NCBI RefSeq assembly: GCF_001045555.1 | Contig: NZ_LFBU01000002.1 | Location: 310,001 to 374,000, forward strand | Direction: 5' to 3' | Origin: Marinobacter subterrani | Lineage (GTDB): Bacteria > Pseudomonadota > Gammaproteobacteria > Pseudomonadales > Oleiphilaceae | Length of the DNA stretch: 64,000 bases | Part shown: positions 27,319 to 33,382 of the stretch, one piece after another | Layout: every line of letters starts with the position of its first letter | How positions within the stretch are numbered: position 1 is the stretch's first letter | Made by a program: the position numbers and the translations under genes | Notes under the pieces: model-generated | Seen by the model: only the letters and a program-made list of their open reading frames with translations | Databases searched by the model: none | What the model was told of the DNA's origin: nothing

Positions 27319-27580
27319 GTGCCGGGCAGGGCACGTGACCGCTCCCGCCCTCTGGGTATCCCGACGGTGCTGGATCGCTTCATCCAGCAGGCGATTGCCC
27401 AGGTTATCCAGGAAGCGGGGTGTCTCGGTCCGATTGGCCTGGAACACCGCCAAATCGGCCCACGGCCCGTGGCGGCTGAGTCATTCACCGGCACTGCAGC
27501 ACGCCTTACCGGCCCCGTTGTTCCGGAGCTATGGACTGCCGGAATTGGCAGTACGGTAAAGGGTTGAATCAAGTCACTGA
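27319..27580 (+). mobile_element. Group IIC (attC-type) intron remnant, copy 1
   Basis: It begins GTGCCGGGC directly after attC2. One frame (to about 27411) encodes RPLGIPTVLDRFIQQAIAQV, the start of a group II intron reverse transcriptase. A second frame (about 27410-27559, stop TAA) encodes its C-terminus: RKRGVSVRLAWNTAKS, HGPWRLSHSPAL and LFRSYGLPELAVR. The two are joined out of frame, so most of the RT and maturase is deleted. Homology with copy 2 stops at 27580, before ribozyme domain V, so the 3' end is lost too. It cannot splice or move unaided. Confidence 0.82.
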
Positions 27581-27604
27581 TCCGGCCTTGACGCATGTAC
27601 GGCA

Positions 27605-27916
27605 ATGTTATTCATCGAAACTTCAACGTTCACCAAGCTATTGCCGAACTACCTCACGGATGAGGAATGCCGTGGGCTTCAAACCTACCGTTTGCAGAAA
27701 CCGGATGCCGGGGATCTGATCAAAGGCTCGGGTGGCGCTCGTAAAGTTCGATGGGCACCAGCGGGTTCGGGAAAGACCGGTGGTATCAGAGCCATTTACT
27801 ACTGGAAGAAATCTGACCACGAGATATGGATGCTCACGCTGTACAGTAAATCAGAGCGCGCCAGCATTCCTGGCCATACGCTCAAGCAGATAGCGGAGGC
27901 AATCAAAAATGGGTGA
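27605..27916 (+). CDS. RelE/HigB2-family toxin
   Basis: A 103-residue mRNA-interferase-type toxin. Diagnostic segments are SGGARKVRWAPAGSGKTGGI, RAIYYWKKSDHEIWMLTLYS and KSERASIPGHTLKQIAEAIK. The downstream XRE antitoxin overlaps its end by 8 bp. This toxin-first pair is the second cassette. A TTGACG hexamer at 27588 is a possible -35 element for a cassette promoter. Confidence 0.88.
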   Translation: MLFIETSTFTKLLPNYLTDEECRGLQTYRLQKPDAGDLIKGSGGARKVRWAPAGSGKTGGIRAIYYWKKSDHEIWMLTLYSKSERASIPGHTLKQIAEAIKNG

Positions 27917-28235
27917 CAGGAACCTAGGGGCAGAGATTCTTGACGGTATCAATGAAATCAAGCAGTTCAAGAAGGGCAAATTGGCTCTACGAACGCATGA
28001 GCTGTCAGAGCCCTCACCGCCCAAAGAGATCAGGCTGAAACTGCACATGTCGCAGTCAGCGTTTGCTGGTCTTATGGGCGTGAGTGTGCGAACCCTTCAG
28101 GATTGGGAACAGGGTCGGCGCGAGCCGCAGGGGCCTGCGGTTGCGCTTCTGCGCATTGCTGAGCAACACCCGGAAGTTTTCAATCAGCTTCACCAGAGCA
28201 CGGCGTATCGATTAGGCTGGATAAGAATCATGTAG
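27909..28235 (+). CDS. HigA2/NadS-like antitoxin (XRE helix-turn-helix)
   Basis: A 108-residue antitoxin. The helix-turn-helix (about residues 46-75) reads LKLHMSQSAFAGLMGVSVRT then LQDWEQGRREPQGPAVALLR, the signature of NadS/HigA2 proteins paired with RelE-like toxins. The N-terminal region (ILDGINEIKQFKKGKL) binds the toxin in the family. Expected to repress its own operon. Confidence 0.88.
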   Translation: MGDRNLGAEILDGINEIKQFKKGKLALRTHELSEPSPPKEIRLKLHMSQSAFAGLMGVSVRTLQDWEQGRREPQGPAVALLRIAEQHPEVFNQLHQSTAYRLGWIRIM

Positions 28236-28471
28236 GGCGTGAAAATTTCGTATGGTGCCTGTTTGTAGAAAGGCAAGCGACGGAAGATGATTTAGAGGAG
28301 AACCATCATCTTGACGAGATTGGTGAGACGATTTGGACTACGGTTGTTGAGGTTGGGTTCTGCCCGTATTGCGGGCAAGAGCTTGCCGTCGCTCCAGGCA
28401 GTAACGATCCAGCTGATTTCGGTCGCTTCGCCCACATCGACTGCTCAGCCTGGACGAGCCGACGGTGCTGA
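28163..28471 (+). pseudogene. Small cassette reading frame with CPYCGQEL motif, no standard start
   Basis: An open frame from the stop at 28160 to TGA at 28469 encodes a coherent sequence: HVGRENFVWCLFVE, EVGFCPYCGQEL, and FGRFAHIDCSAW. The CPYC plus later Cys/His suggest a small zinc-binding protein. No ATG, GTG or TTG occurs in frame, only ATT (28211) and CTG (28217). It overlaps the antitoxin end. It may be a start-less cassette gene, a rare-start gene or a frame fused by decay. I do not recognise a characterised family. Confidence 0.45.
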
Positions 28472-28477
28472 CCCCAA

Positions 28478-28525
28478 TAAAACAATGCAATTCACGCGAC
28501 AAGGGCGTGATTGCGGGCGTTAGCA
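28478..28525 (+). repeat. attC site 3
   Basis: A compact attC: AAAACAAT near the left core, arm GCAATTCACGC with one extrahelical T, loop GACAAGG, arm GCGTGATTGC, and the terminal GGGCGTTAGCA (GTT at 28519). The core end is identical to that of attC1. It closes the second cassette. Confidence 0.8.
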
Positions 28526-28562
28526 TGATGCCAATAGGCACACACTCTGCTAGACTCGTCTG

Positions 28563-28835
28563 ATGAAGCAAATTAACTGGAATGCTGAAAAGAACCAGCA
28601 GTTGATGAGCGAGCGCGGAGCTTCCTTCGAAGACGTCCTGTTTGCTCTTCAGTCTGGTGGTTTACTTGATGATGGACCTCACCCCAACAGGGAAAAGTAT
28701 CCGAATCAGCGTCTGTTTGTGGTACGGATTGATGATTACGCCTGGCTGGTACCGTACGTCGAGAATGATAAAGAAATCTTTCTCAAGACGATTATTCCCA
28801 GCCGCAAGGCCACCAAGAAATTTCTAGGGGGATAG
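28563..28835 (+). CDS. Putative toxin of a cassette-borne toxin-antitoxin pair (BrnT-like)
   Basis: A 90-residue basic protein with segments INWNAEKNQQLMSERGASFE, YPNQRLFVVRIDDYAWLVPY and KEIFLKTIIPSRKATKKFLG. The layout resembles small RelE/BrnT-superfamily toxins that pair with CopG-type antitoxins in integrons. The specific family is less certain than for 26788. The antitoxin gene starts 1 bp after the stop, in a toxin-first operon, and the pair forms the third cassette. Confidence 0.78.
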   Translation: MKQINWNAEKNQQLMSERGASFEDVLFALQSGGLLDDGPHPNREKYPNQRLFVVRIDDYAWLVPYVENDKEIFLKTIIPSRKATKKFLGG

Positions 28836-28836
28836 C

Positions 28837-29139
28837 ATGGCCAAGACCAAATTAGATCCTGAAGAGCAAGAGTTGCTTGAGGCATACGAGTCGGGGGAAT
28901 TCGAATCGGATCTGGATGCCGATCGTCGGGAGTACCTCACTAAGGCAGCGGAAGAAACGTTCAAGAAAGACAGGCGAATCAACATCCGTATCTCCAGCCG
29001 GGATCTGGAGGCGCTGCAGCGTCGGGCTTTGGAAGAGGGGCTGCCGTACCAGTCTCTGGTTTCGAGTGTTCTGCACAAGTATGTCTCGGGCGGGCTCAAG
29101 GATATCTCTGCTAACAAGTCAGGCCAGCGGACGCGCTAA
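28837..29139 (+). CDS. CopG-like antitoxin (ribbon-helix-helix)
   Basis: A 100-residue acidic antitoxin. The N-terminal half (LDPEEQELLEAYESGEFESD) is the toxin-binding type found in CopG antitoxins; RINIRISSRDLEALQRRALE followed by YQSLVSSVLHKYVSG is the RHH fold. The last ten codons, from 29109, are attC4 sequence and the stop codon is inside the attC. This is the same arrangement as in brnA. Confidence 0.85.
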   Translation: MAKTKLDPEEQELLEAYESGEFESDLDADRREYLTKAAEETFKKDRRINIRISSRDLEALQRRALEEGLPYQSLVSSVLHKYVSGGLKDISANKSGQRTR

Positions 29140-29161
29140 CGCGCGCCGCTGCCTTCTGCGT
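29109..29161 (+). repeat. attC site 4, interrupted by intron remnant
   Basis: Begins with TGCTAAC (29109-29115), then AAGTCAGGC, arm AGCGGACGCGC, loop TAAC, arm GCGCGCCGCT (one bulged base), GCCTTCTGCGT. The missing TAGGC lies at 29583-29587, on the far side of the intron, so the uninterrupted site would end GCGTTAGGC. This gives direct evidence for the insertion point. Confidence 0.85.
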
Positions 29162-29582
29162 GTGCCGGGCATGGCACAGAACTGGGGAGCGGAGCGCCGC
29201 CCGGAAGTAAGCCCAATCCAAAGCGGCGGGGCGACGAACAGGAACCCGATATGAGGTGTGGTACATCCGGGGCGGGCGGGCACGTGACCGCTCCCGCCCT
29301 CTGGGTATCCCGACGGTGCTGATTCGCTTCATCCAACAGGCGATTGCCCAGGTTATCCAGCAGAATTGGGAACACCGCCAAATCGGCCCACGGCCCGTGG
29401 CGGCTGAGTCATTCGCCGGCACTGCGGCGCGCCTTACCGGCCCCGTTGTTCCGGAGCTATGGACTGCCGGAATTGGCAGTACGGTAAAGGGTTGAATCAA
29501 GTCACTGAATCGCCGTGGTACGTGATCCGTATGCCCGGTGATGTGGGAGGAGGGGCATCGTGAGGTGCCTCCCTATCCCGAT
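29162..29582 (+). mobile_element. Group IIC (attC-type) intron remnant, copy 2, with ribozyme 3' end
   Basis: The 5' end starts GTGCCGGGCATGGCACAGAA and retains part of domain I, ending near GAACAGGAACCCGATATGAG. It jumps to an RT fragment (RPLGIPTVLIRFIQQAIAQV then QQNWE, to about 29369) and then, in another frame, the RT C-terminus (NTAKSAHGPWRLSHSP to LPELAVR, stop at 29485). A domain V-like hairpin (29509-29542, ATCGCCG paired with CGGTGAT) and domain VI (29544-29580) follow, ending CCCGAT. The next bases TAGGC restore the attC core. Internal deletions remove most of domain I-IV and the RT. Confidence 0.85.
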
Positions 29583-29636
29583 TAGGCACCAAATACCAAA
29601 CGAATGAAACTCGGCGCCGTTGCGCAAGTCCCAAAC

Positions 29637-29653
29637 TGGGACTAAACTAGGCT
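29637..29653 (+). promoter_or_regulatory. Palindrome abutting higB start, putative HigA operator
   Basis: Perfect 7-bp arms AGTCCCA and TGGGACT around AAC end one base before the higB ATG. HigA antitoxins repress their own operons through short palindromes; assignment of this one is inferred from position. Confidence 0.6.
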
Positions 29654-29654
29654 T

Positions 29655-29957
29655 ATGCGTATTATTGCTCTGTCCACGTTGAAGACGTTCTGGTCAAGTT
29701 CGCCAGCTTACTCGGATTCCGTCGAGCCGGGGTTGGCTTGGTACCGGGAGCCGCTGAAGGCTGACTGGGCCAGCCCAAATGAGGTGAAGGCACAATTCTC
29801 GAACGCGAGTATTCTGAAGGATGGTCGCGTGGTCTTTAACATTGCCGGCAACAAGTACCGGTTGGTGGTCTGGATCAATTATGCCTATCGCGTCGTGTAC
29901 ATTCGATTCATAGGAACACACAAGCAATACGACGCGATTGATGCACATACAATATGA
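29655..29957 (+). CDS. higB: HigB-family mRNA interferase toxin
   Basis: A 100-residue HigB toxin. Recognisable segments are MRIIALSTLKTFWSS at the start, AWYREPLKADWASPNEVKAQ in the middle, and VVFNIAGNKYRLVVWINYAY plus VYIRFIGTHKQYDAIDAHTI at the end, the HigB signature. It is the fourth cassette with the antitoxin downstream. It starts 72 bp after the restored attC4 core. Confidence 0.93.
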   Translation: MRIIALSTLKTFWSSSPAYSDSVEPGLAWYREPLKADWASPNEVKAQFSNASILKDGRVVFNIAGNKYRLVVWINYAYRVVYIRFIGTHKQYDAIDAHTI

Positions 29958-29965
29958 GGTGCTCT

Positions 29966-30346
29966 ATGGACATTCGTCCCATCAAAACCGAAGCTGACTA
30001 TCAGACAACGATGAAAGAGATTGAAGGTCTTATGTCAGCTGAAACCGGGTCAGCCGAGGGAGATCGACTGGATATTCTCGTAACCTTGGTCGAGGCCTAT
30101 GAGCGGAATCATTATCCCATCGACTTCCCGGATCCGGTTGAGGCTATCAAATTTCGAATGGAGCAGCAGGGTCTCACCGTAGACGACCTCGTCCCGGTCA
30201 TTGGCCGGAAGAACCGAGTGTACGAGATATTGGCTCGAAAGCGTCCTCTGACGCTTCGGATGATTGAGGGGCTTCATGAGGCATTCTCGATTCCAGCGGA
30301 AAGCTTGATTAAACACAATTCAAACCATGGCAACCATGCTGCATAA
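29966..30346 (+). CDS. higA: HigA-family antitoxin
   Basis: A 126-residue antitoxin and repressor. The N-terminal MDIRPIKTEADYQTTMKEIE and the central HYPIDFPDPVEAIKFRMEQQ are characteristic of HigA proteins. The helix-turn-helix follows (LTVDDLVPVIGRKNRVYEIL). The ATG at 29966 has GAGGTG 5 nt upstream and lies 8 bp after the higB stop; an ATG at 29954 overlapping higB is possible but less well spaced. Confidence 0.92.
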   Translation: MDIRPIKTEADYQTTMKEIEGLMSAETGSAEGDRLDILVTLVEAYERNHYPIDFPDPVEAIKFRMEQQGLTVDDLVPVIGRKNRVYEILARKRPLTLRMIEGLHEAFSIPAESLIKHNSNHGNHAA

Positions 30347-30361
30347 CTCTGGAGAGTCAGT

Positions 30362-30439
30362 GCCTAACCAGGCCACGCACCGGATGCCAAACCCTCCACT
30401 TCGCTGCGGTTCTGTCACTGGTGATGGCGGGCGTTAGGG
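30362..30439 (+). repeat. attC site 5
   Basis: Starts with the inverse core GCCTAAC (30362-30368) and ends GGCGGGCGTTAGG. Outer arms CCTAACCAGGCCACGCACC and the complement of GGTGATGGCGGGCGTTAGG pair imperfectly, with a variable middle. It closes the higBA cassette and is the last recognisable attC; no clear attC follows the oxidoreductase gene at 30547. Confidence 0.78.
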
Positions 30440-30546
30440 CGCCGCCTATTGGTGATAGGCCGGCTCATCACTGTGGCTGAATGTTTCAGACTGGTTGTGA
30501 CGACGCTGCTACGGTCACGAGCTTTTCACATTACTTTGGAAGACGC

Positions 30547-31677
30547 ATGCCTGATCTAACTTACCTGCGACCATTCGATCCCGAGCGTTTCAAGGTTCGC
30601 GGTCACCAACCGACGATGAAAGCGGTGGTGACCACTGGCAACGGCGGTTATGAGAAGCTCGACTACTGCGATGTCCCAATTCCTGTGCCGGGGCCGGGCG
30701 AGGTTTTGCTAAGGGTCTTAGCGGCCGGGGTCAATAACACGGAAATCAATACACGGCTTGGCTGGTATTCCTCATCGGTTCAAGGTGGCACTGAGCAATT
30801 ATCTGAAAGGAACGATGAGCCAGAGATTGAGGACGGTGGCTGGAACGAATCAACACCGTTTCCATTGATTCAGGGGACAGACTGTTGTGGTGAAGTCGTT
30901 GCCTGGGGGCAGGGTACGAAAGGGCCGGATATTGGGAAGCGGGTTCTTGTCAGGGCCTGTATGCGTCTTAACGGGTTTGATTCTCTGGATAATCTCTGGA
31001 TGGCATCGGATTTTGACGGAGCATTCGCTCAGTACGTGACCGTACCGGCCAGCGAGGTATTTGAAATCCAAAGCGACTGGAGCGATGTGGAACTCGCGAC
31101 AATCCCCTGTGCTTATGGAACGGCTGAAAACATGTTGCATCGAGCAGGCGTTAACAGCGCTGACCGTGTGCTGGTTACCGGGGCGTCGGGCGGAGTCGGA
31201 TCAGCGGTTGTCCAACTGGCCAAGCGCCGTGGTGCCTATGTTATCGCCGTAGCCGGCGAAAGTAAGCTGGATTCGGTCAGGGGCCTGGGGACCGACCAGG
31301 AGATTGCCCGGGGCCTGGACCTGTCGACTGAAATCGAGAACTCCTCAGTGGATGTTGTTATCGACAATGTCGCCGGTAAGCAGGTCGGCAAGCTGTTGAA
31401 GCTGATGGCTCGTGGTGGCCGGTATGCGTCGTCTGGCGCAATTGCCGGGCCTATCACCACCATCGATATGCGCGATTTTTATCTCAAGGACTTGACGCTG
31501 ATTGGTTGCACAGCCTGGGACGAACCGATCTTTCCAAACCTCATCGGCTACATTGAAAAGGATGAGATACGTCCTCTGGTTGCAAAAACGTTCGCGCTGA
31601 AAGACATAGCGACTGCCCAACAGGAATTTCTCAAGAAGACGCATTTTGGAAACTTTGTACTGGTGCCGCCACTGTGA
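30547..31677 (+). CDS. Zinc-type alcohol dehydrogenase-like / quinone oxidoreductase family protein
   Basis: A 376-residue MDR-superfamily oxidoreductase. The GroES-like domain has VPIPVPGPGEVLLRVLAAGV, the Rossmann motif is RVLVTGASGGVGSAVVQLAK, and the substrate domain ends in LKKTHFGNFVLVPPL. The usual catalytic Cys after AAGV is replaced by Asn (NNTEINTR), so it is probably zinc-independent. The start at MPDLTYLRPF was chosen because GGAAG lies upstream. It follows the last attC, so it may be the terminal cassette or simply the flank. The substrate is unknown. Confidence 0.82.
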   Translation: MPDLTYLRPFDPERFKVRGHQPTMKAVVTTGNGGYEKLDYCDVPIPVPGPGEVLLRVLAAGVNNTEINTRLGWYSSSVQGGTEQLSERNDEPEIEDGGWNESTPFPLIQGTDCCGEVVAWGQGTKGPDIGKRVLVRACMRLNGFDSLDNLWMASDFDGAFAQYVTVPASEVFEIQSDWSDVELATIPCAYGTAENMLHRAGVNSADRVLVTGASGGVGSAVVQLAKRRGAYVIAVAGESKLDSVRGLGTDQEIARGLDLSTEIENSSVDVVIDNVAGKQVGKLLKLMARGGRYASSGAIAGPITTIDMRDFYLKDLTLIGCTAWDEPIFPNLIGYIEKDEIRPLVAKTFALKDIATAQQEFLKKTHFGNFVLVPPL

Positions 31678-32036
31678 AAGCTTCTCCAAGAAGAAAGGGA
31701 CATTGCTTTCGAGGATGTGGTTTTGCACATCTCGATTGGGGGCATCCTGGATACGCCCGATTGGATGGCAACTTCACCTTATGCCAAGGCCACGAAGTGA
31801 TCAGCCGGCCTTCTTTGATGAAGCCCACCTGCTTTTTGACGATGCGCCGTCGTTAATCTCCGGTCACCGTGAGGTAGCACGGCTATACAGTCTGATCACG
31901 CCAACAAACTGCACGTGCAGCTTAACCAGGGCTGTTGCCGGGCTCGCAATTAATCCATGCAACAAAATTTTGCTGTTTCAGGCATTATGGTTCCTGGAGG
32001 TTGGCAAACTGGCCAACACTCAATCTGGAGAGCGCC
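31678..32036. other. Region without a supported gene
   Basis: About 360 bp between the oxidoreductase and a small conserved reading frame. Several short open frames exist on the plus strand, none with recognisable motifs, good ribosome sites or family resemblance. No attC was identified. The base composition is still on the AT-rich side, so this may be decayed cassette DNA. Confidence 0.5.
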
Positions 32037-32198
32037 ATGAGCAAGAAACCTGAAAAAGCCACAATTACTACCGCCACGATCGAGGAGCAGACGGCTGCTT
32101 TTTTGAAGGCGGGTGGAGCCATTGAGTATGTCGGCAAGGGTAAAAGTGGGCAAATTGCCCCCGCAGGATCGAAACAGATAAGCCTGAAAGCCCGCTGA
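32037..32198 (+). CDS. Small conserved-looking protein, 53 residues
   Basis: A 53-residue hydrophilic reading frame with a well placed GGAGAG 6 nt before the ATG. The segment IEEQTAAFLKAGGAIEYV resembles a short motif seen in small regulatory-type proteins of marine gammaproteobacteria, with a helix followed by a GG turn. I cannot name a function. It is transcribed toward cytochrome b561, with convergent ends 33 bp apart. Confidence 0.6.
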   Translation: MSKKPEKATITTATIEEQTAAFLKAGGAIEYVGKGKSGQIAPAGSKQISLKAR

Positions 32199-32231
32199 TG
32201 GGTTCGGCACCTGGTGCCGAACCTCATCCAC

Positions 32232-32756
32232 TCACGCCATGCGCTTCAAGGTCCGGTCTCCGAGCATGTACTGGTGCGCCAGTGCGGCGGCGACGTGCAC
32301 GCCGATAGCCAGCCAGAGTACGTTTGCCAGGATTTCATGTAACTCCCCAATATTTTCTTCCAGCCATTCCACTTCCGGGCCGGCGGCAAAGACCGTCCAT
32401 CCGAAGAACGATACCCGGTCTCCGTCGCCCAGTGCTGTCGCCAGCCCTGACAGGGGCATCAGGATCATCAGTGCATACAGAACAAGATGCCCCAGCTTGG
32501 CCATGGTGGCCCAGCGCTCAGGCGGTGCAAGACGCGACCAGTTGAGCCATCGCCACACGCCACGGAAAACCACCAGCCCGAATAACGCCAGCCCTACGCT
32601 CTGGTGCCAGGCCATCAGAGTGGCTTCGGAGAGGGTGTCCTCCAGGGCCTCGAACCACACCTCGCTGCCCAGCATGGCTAGCAGGAAAACTGCCATAACC
32701 CAGTGCAGGGAGCGGGAAACGCTACCGTAGCGACCTTCGGCGTCCATAAGTGTCAT
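32232..32756 (-). CDS. Cytochrome b561-family protein
   Basis: A di-haem inner-membrane electron carrier of 174 residues with four predicted helices. Candidate haem-ligating His residues are in SLHWVMAVF, MAWHQSVGL, LGHLVLYAL and GVHVAAALAHQ. The ATG at 32756 has AAGGAG 7 nt upstream. Such proteins pass electrons from quinol or superoxide. It lies 64 bp downstream of the small secreted protein gene on the same strand, which suggests a common operon. Confidence 0.88.
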   Translation of the reverse strand: MTLMDAEGRYGSVSRSLHWVMAVFLLAMLGSEVWFEALEDTLSEATLMAWHQSVGLALFGLVVFRGVWRWLNWSRLAPPERWATMAKLGHLVLYALMILMPLSGLATALGDGDRVSFFGWTVFAAGPEVEWLEENIGELHEILANVLWLAIGVHVAAALAHQYMLGDRTLKRMA

Positions 32757-32819
32757 TGTCAATCTCCTTCAGAATCTCGGCGGCAGCCCTTTCCGGGCGC
32801 TCACTCAGGTGGTGTGGTG

Positions 32820-33164
32820 TCAGTACTGTTGAGTACCCCGAACCGGCGCGGCGTACTGGTCAAACTCCTGCTCCCGGATCAGGTTGCCCTCGGCATCCCG
32901 CAACTGCACCAGATAGCTGCCGTCTTTCGTTTCGTTGACAGAAACCTTCACCCCCGGACCAAGCCGGCGCAGGGCCTGGCCATAAGCCATGATTCGCATT
33001 TCATCGGTGCTGTACTGCTTGAGATCCGCGTTCATCTGCATGCCGTCACGGCGATGGTCGTAACGGTTGTTGTCACGGTCATCGTCATCGGCAGAGGCCC
33101 AAACGGGCACTGAACTGAGCAGAGCGGCGGCGGACAGGGCGGCAAACCTGGTGGTTTTTTTCAT
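32820..33164 (-). CDS. Small secreted protein with acidic segment (PepSY-like)
   Basis: A 114-residue exported protein. The start at MKKTTRFAA has AAGGAG 8 nt upstream and yields a signal peptide of about 23 residues ending VWASA. The mature N-terminus is very acidic (DDDDRDNNRYDHRRD). The C-terminal RLGPGVKVSVNETKDGSYLV resembles a PepSY-type fold. It is divergent from a two-component system, so a periplasmic sensor-modulator or metal-binding role is possible, but unproven. Confidence 0.75.
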   Translation of the reverse strand: MKKTTRFAALSAAALLSSVPVWASADDDDRDNNRYDHRRDGMQMNADLKQYSTDEMRIMAYGQALRRLGPGVKVSVNETKDGSYLVQLRDAEGNLIREQEFDQYAAPVRGTQQY

Positions 33165-33237
33165 GACAGAACTCCTTGTTGAACGAAACCCATGATCAGA
33201 GGTCATTGCTGGTTGCGACCTATTTCATCAGGCAAAC

Positions 33238-33285
33238 GTCGCACAATTGTCTCGGTTAGCGGCCAAATTTGTCGCAAATTGTCTC
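33238..33285. promoter_or_regulatory. Direct repeats in divergent intergenic region, putative operator
   Basis: GTCGCACAATTGTCTC (33238-33253) and GTCGCAAATTGTCTC (33271-33285) lie 33 bp apart, about three helical turns, between the small secreted protein and the response regulator gene. This is the form of an OmpR-family operator; the binding protein is inferred to be the adjacent regulator. Confidence 0.45.
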
Positions 33286-33382
33286 AAGCGTCTGAATAGG
33301 GATGATTTCTGACAACCACGTGCCCAAGTGGCCCGGCGAGTCCCCTATAATTGGGGCAGGAATGGCACAGACGGAGTGATGA

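Larger units (their letters stand above)
26477..30439. mobile_element. Decayed sedentary integron with toxin-antitoxin cassettes and group II intron remnants
   Basis: A minus-strand integrase remnant at the left is followed by five attC-like sites (about 26659-26731, 27265-27318, 28478-28525, 29109-29161 and 30362-30439), all oriented the same way. Between them are short plus-strand gene pairs that are type II toxin-antitoxin modules. The region is visibly AT-richer than its flanks. attC2 and attC4 are each cut in their terminal core by a group II intron remnant. No attI or complete intI remains, so the array looks fixed. Confidence 0.85.

Noticed and set aside
27319..27567. A real 82-residue protein carrying LGIPTVLDRFIQQ
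   Set aside because: The frame joins an intron RT start to out-of-frame sequence; the true C-terminus of the RT is read in another frame, so the open frame is accidental.
28232..28471. Normal CDS for the CPYCGQEL protein
   Set aside because: No standard start codon in the open frame; kept only as a pseudogene or unusual-start candidate.
29256..29495. A 79-residue gene similar to the 27319 frame
   Set aside because: Same reason: intron RT fragment with internal deletion.
30481..31677. A longer oxidoreductase starting at 30481
   Set aside because: The extra 22 residues are not conserved-looking and lack a ribosome site; the ATG at 30547 has one.
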